Part shown: in pieces, positions 63,301-64,000 of the stretch
Numbering within the stretch: the first letter of the stretch is position 1
How the letters are laid out: every line of letters begins with the position of its first letter
Origin: Phascolarctos cinereus
Lineage: Eukaryota > Chordata > Mammalia > Diprotodontia > Phascolarctidae
Direction of reading: 5' to 3'
Assembly (NCBI RefSeq): GCF_002099425.1
Contig: NW_018344106.1
Span: 1,222,001 to 1,286,000 of the forward strand
Length of the DNA stretch: 64,000 bases
Position numbers and translations under genes: made by a program
The notes under the pieces: model-generated
The model's input: only the letters and a program-made list of their open reading frames with translations
What the model was told of the DNA's origin: nothing
Databases searched by the model: none

Positions 63301-63606
63301 AGACAGCCAGCCCACTGACTCAGCCCGTGTCAATCACCCGGACACAGGGTTCCCTGACTGCATGAAGGGATGGATGTATGAAAATTTCAGACCCCTCAGA
63401 CCTAAGTTACCTTAATGTAATGAAACATCTGGATTAACAAGTCATTCTTGGAGCTCTCGAGAATGAGAGTGCAGCCCATGTTGGCCGTGGTGTTGTGGAG
63501 GTCAAGAATCACATCGTAGGCGTCTTTGCTCCCTTTGGGTCCAAACAAAAGGTGTATTTCCTGGGCCCGGACCACTTCGTAAGGCAAGTCCTCCAGTGTT
63601 TCCTTG
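49094..63606 (-). CDS. ASPA: ASPA aspartoacylase, exons 2-6 (exon 1 outside window)
   Basis: ASPA is a zinc-dependent cytosolic amidohydrolase that splits N-acetyl-aspartate into acetate and aspartate; human loss causes Canavan disease (known). Coding exons in transcript order: 63411-63606, 58003-58096, 56385-56492, 51779-51888 and 49094-49291 (196, 94, 108, 110 and 198 nt, the lengths I recall for the human exons). All splice sites are GT-AG and the phases agree. The translation aligns with human ASPA from about residue 79 to the C-terminus. Visible active-site residues: zinc ligand His of DLHNTT, Tyr and Arg of KYATTRS, Glu of VEVGPQPQG, Tyr of NEAAYYE. The first 236 coding nt, with the other zinc ligands (HxxE), lie to the right of the window. 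The last seven residues (SLNSLSP) differ from human SIRCCLH. The gene converges with TRPV3. Confidence 0.96.
49495..49640 (+). repeat. MIR
   Basis: 'CCCATTTTACAGATGAAGG', 'TTGGAGTCAGAAGACCC', 'CTCATCTGTAAAATGGGG' in SINE order. ASPA intron 5. Confidence 0.62.
49850..49975 (+). repeat. MIR
   Basis: 'GAAACTGAGACCCAAAGACA' and 'GAGCAGAACCCACATCTTC' match the MIR right half. Confidence 0.65.
50590..50772 (+). repeat. L2 3' end
   Basis: 'CATTGTCTCCCCCAGCAGAA', 'GTCAGCTCCCTGGAAGCAGG' and 'GAACAGAGCCGGC' in sense order. Confidence 0.78.
50775..50870. repeat. GGAT/GGAC-rich simple repeat
   Basis: Diverged run of GATGGA and GACAGATG units. Confidence 0.7.
51030..51230 (+). repeat. MIR
   Basis: 'AGCTAGCTGCGGGACACTCG', 'CCTCAGTTTCCTCATCTGTA' and 'CAGGGTGCTTGTGAGGATC'. 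Confidence 0.78.
51779..51888 (-). CDS. ASPA: ASPA exon 5
   Basis: Acceptor CATTTCTAG, donor GTAAAG. It encodes [20 protein letters not shown] and [16 protein letters not shown], starting the C-terminal domain. Confidence 0.97.
52280..52530 (+). repeat. Two adjoining MIR fragments
   Basis: 'TTCAGGTCACACAGGAAGC' then, after about 100 bp, 'GGCAAGGAAACTGAGACC' with 'CAAAGTCACACAAGGGAG'. Confidence 0.65.
52545..52645 (+). repeat. L2 ORF2 fragment
   Basis: 'CTCTGCAAGGTCACTAATGA' and 'CTCATACTCCTTGACCTTTC' match the L2 RT region in sense. Confidence 0.62.
52700..54110 (-). mobile_element. L1 LINE fragment, antisense ORF2, split by another L1
   Basis: 'TTTAATATTTCTGTTTTTCTGC' and 'CCTAGAGTTTTGTGGTCC' parallel the 18.8-19.5 kb part of the intron 7 L1. 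The copy resumes after 53907 with 'CTTTATGTTTCAAATGTG'. In ASPA intron 4. Confidence 0.8.
53313..53897 (+). mobile_element. 5'-truncated L1 inserted into the older L1
   Basis: Marsupial L1 3' end: 'GATGCCCATCAATTAGGGAA', 'GCTATAAGAAATGATGAGCA', 'GAATGACTTAGCTCTTCTCA', then 3'UTR and A-rich tail. AATAAATTCT flanks it at 53303-53312 and 53898-53907. Confidence 0.9.
54250..54800 (+). repeat. L2 LINE 3' region
   Basis: 'CCCCACTCCAGTCCGTAGTC', 'GTCACCTCCAGGATCAAATG', 'CATGCCTGGAACACCCTCC', 'TAGTAGGTGCTTCATAAATG'. A CTCTGCGCATAGC block is tandemly repeated at about 54360-54410. Confidence 0.88.
55263..55430 (+). repeat. WSINE1-like SINE with target duplication
   Basis: Head 'GGGCAGCTAGGTGGCACAG', 'GAGTTCAAATCTGGAC', 'GTGACTCTGGGCAAGTCACT', A-rich tail. 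TAAAACCCTTCC flanks at 55251-55262 and 55431-55442. Confidence 0.95.
55678..55738. repeat. (CA)n microsatellite
   Basis: About 30 CA units with one internal AA interruption. Confidence 0.97.
56385..56492 (-). CDS. ASPA: ASPA exon 4
   Basis: Acceptor CTCTCCACAG, donor GTAAGT. It encodes [20 protein letters not shown] and [15 protein letters not shown]. The Glu of VEVGPQ is the catalytic glutamate (human Glu178). Confidence 0.97.
56493..58002. other. ASPA: ASPA intron 3, unrecognised
   Basis: No repeat or gene that I can name; long open frames are not supported by homology. Confidence 0.5.
58003..58096 (-). CDS. ASPA: ASPA exon 3
   Basis: Acceptor TTCTTTGCAG, donor GTAAGT. It encodes [20 protein letters not shown] and [12 protein letters not shown], including the substrate-binding Tyr and Arg of KYATTRS (human Tyr164 and Arg168). 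Confidence 0.97.
58144..58236. repeat. 93-bp tandem duplication, copy 1
   Basis: From ACGTAGATGGGACAGG to AGAAAGATGAGACCCC. Copy 2 is at 61225-61317, about 89% identical by eye. The HAL1 element separates them. Confidence 0.92.
58237..61208 (+). mobile_element. HAL1 (half-L1) element in ASPA intron 2
   Basis: About 3 kb: L1-like 5'UTR starting near GGGGGGCAGAGCCAAGATAG, an ORF1 starting at 59066 ([20 protein letters not shown]), a coiled-coil region open at 59383-59736 ([20 protein letters not shown]), an RRM-like part ([19 protein letters not shown]), and a C-terminal piece near 59950-60140. There is no ORF2. The 3' region is purine-rich with poly-A. At least three frame breaks make ORF1 non-functional. 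Target duplication AGAAAGATGAGACCCC at 58221-58236 and 61209-61224, perfect over 16 bp, so the insertion is not very old. It is antisense to ASPA. An ORF2-deleted L1 is the alternative name. Confidence 0.88.
60278..60338. repeat. (GATA)n microsatellite inside HAL1
   Basis: About 15 GATA units with one GAAGA interruption. Confidence 0.96.
61225..61317. repeat. 93-bp tandem duplication, copy 2
   Basis: From ATGCAGATGGGACAGG to AGAAAGATGAGACCCC. It begins at the base after the right target duplication of HAL1 (61209-61224). Confidence 0.92.
61628..62437 (+). mobile_element. L2 LINE, ORF2 C-terminal part and 3' end
   Basis: 'CTTAAACTCAACATGTCC', 'GAACTCATTATCTTTCCCCC', 'CAGTCCATCCTCCATTCAGC', 'GGCATTCAAAGCCCTTTTC', 'CTTTCTTTGTATCC' and 'GTGCTTAATAAATACTGG' in order, preceded by a CATT run. 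On + it partly translates to [17 protein letters not shown] and FKALFNLAP. Confidence 0.92.
62440..63400. other. ASPA: ASPA intron 2, unrecognised part
   Basis: No gene or repeat recognised between the L2 and exon 2. Confidence 0.5.
63411..63606 (-). CDS. ASPA: ASPA exon 2
   Basis: Acceptor TGCTCCCAG, donor GTAACT. It encodes [20 protein letters not shown], then [20 protein letters not shown] and LIQMFHYIK. The DLHNTT histidine is the third zinc ligand (human His116). 196 nt. Confidence 0.97.
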
Positions 63607-63834
63607 CTGGGAGCAGAAGAGGGAGAGGAGAGTCCTCAGGAAGGGGCCCAGGGCCTTAGAGAGCAGGTTCCAAGGTCAGGGCCAAGGGCAGTGGGTGCAG
63701 GGAGGCCCCTGGGGGATGGATGGGGAGAATGAGTGACCCCAGGGGCCCAGGAGGAAGATCTCTGGCCTTCATGGATGCTTGAAGCAATGAAGGGCTATCC
63801 CCTGGCCCTTTTACCCTAGACCTGGTGTGTCCCT

Positions 63835-64000
63835 GCTCTTGTCCTGCCCTCTGTTCTCAAAGAGGACCATGACCTCAGAGAGGCGCTGCCATGACGTGCT
63901 AGTGAACTGGATGTAAGTGAGGCAGGACTGGGCAAAGGCACCAGCCTCACTTTCTCCTCCGGAGCCATTTGGGTCCAGTGGCCAGCCATGGATCAAGACA
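63835..64000 (+). repeat. Unclassified dispersed repeat, copy B (cut by window end)
   Basis: 'TTCTCAAAGAGGACCATGAC', 'GCAAAGGCACCAGCCTCACT' and 'GAGCCATTTGGGTCCAGTGG'. The part from about 63900 aligns with 27050-27160. In ASPA intron 1. Confidence 0.6.

Overview
The window is a mammalian, and by its repeats marsupial, chromosomal segment. It carries two convergent host genes. TRPV3 is on the + strand, with coding exons 2-18 between 2916 and 44737. ASPA (aspartoacylase) is on the - strand, with exons 6-2 from 49094 to 63606; its exon 1 lies beyond the right edge. This is the same tail-to-tail TRPV3/ASPA order as human chromosome 17p13 (known synteny). Marsupial origin is inferred from MAR1/WSINE-type CORE-SINEs, a HAL1 (ORF1-only L1 relative), RTE and L3/CR1 debris, and many old L2 and MIR copies. 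The WSINE copies ending in 'CCCCAATTGCC' plus poly-A look Australasian to me, which is tentative.

Layout: 1-2911 is upstream of the first TRPV3 coding exon, with no recognised gene. 2912-44737 is TRPV3, all introns GT-AG, with a 5.7 kb intron 7 holding a long antisense L1. 44738 to about 46765 is the TRPV3 3'UTR, with a palindromic poly(A) signal at 46742-46755. About 46765-48790 is the short intergenic space. About 48790-64000 is ASPA, whose intron 2 carries a 3 kb HAL1.

The TRPV3 exons sum to 2374 nt, one base more than the 2373 nt needed for a 790-residue channel plus stop (human length). The surplus base lies at the exon 2/exon 3 join or in a T-rich run of exon 3. Everything else is intact: ankyrin repeats, S1-S6, the GLGD filter and the TRP box. 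The five ASPA exons have the same coding lengths as the human gene as I recall it and keep the catalytic residues encoded there. TRPV3 is a warmth-activated cation channel of keratinocytes; ASPA is the N-acetylaspartate deacylase of oligodendrocytes. They are neighbours, not pathway partners.

I found no novel multi-gene system, phage, CRISPR array, intact retrovirus or unknown gene. The most notable observations are the TRPV3 frame discrepancy, HAL1 placed at the seam of a 93-bp tandem duplication, an antisense 7SL RNA pseudogene that mimics an Alu, a 350-nt polypyrimidine tract abutting the last TRPV3 acceptor, and an ASPA 3'UTR that appears to be built from L2 and MIR. Repeat boundaries are approximate because they were read by eye.
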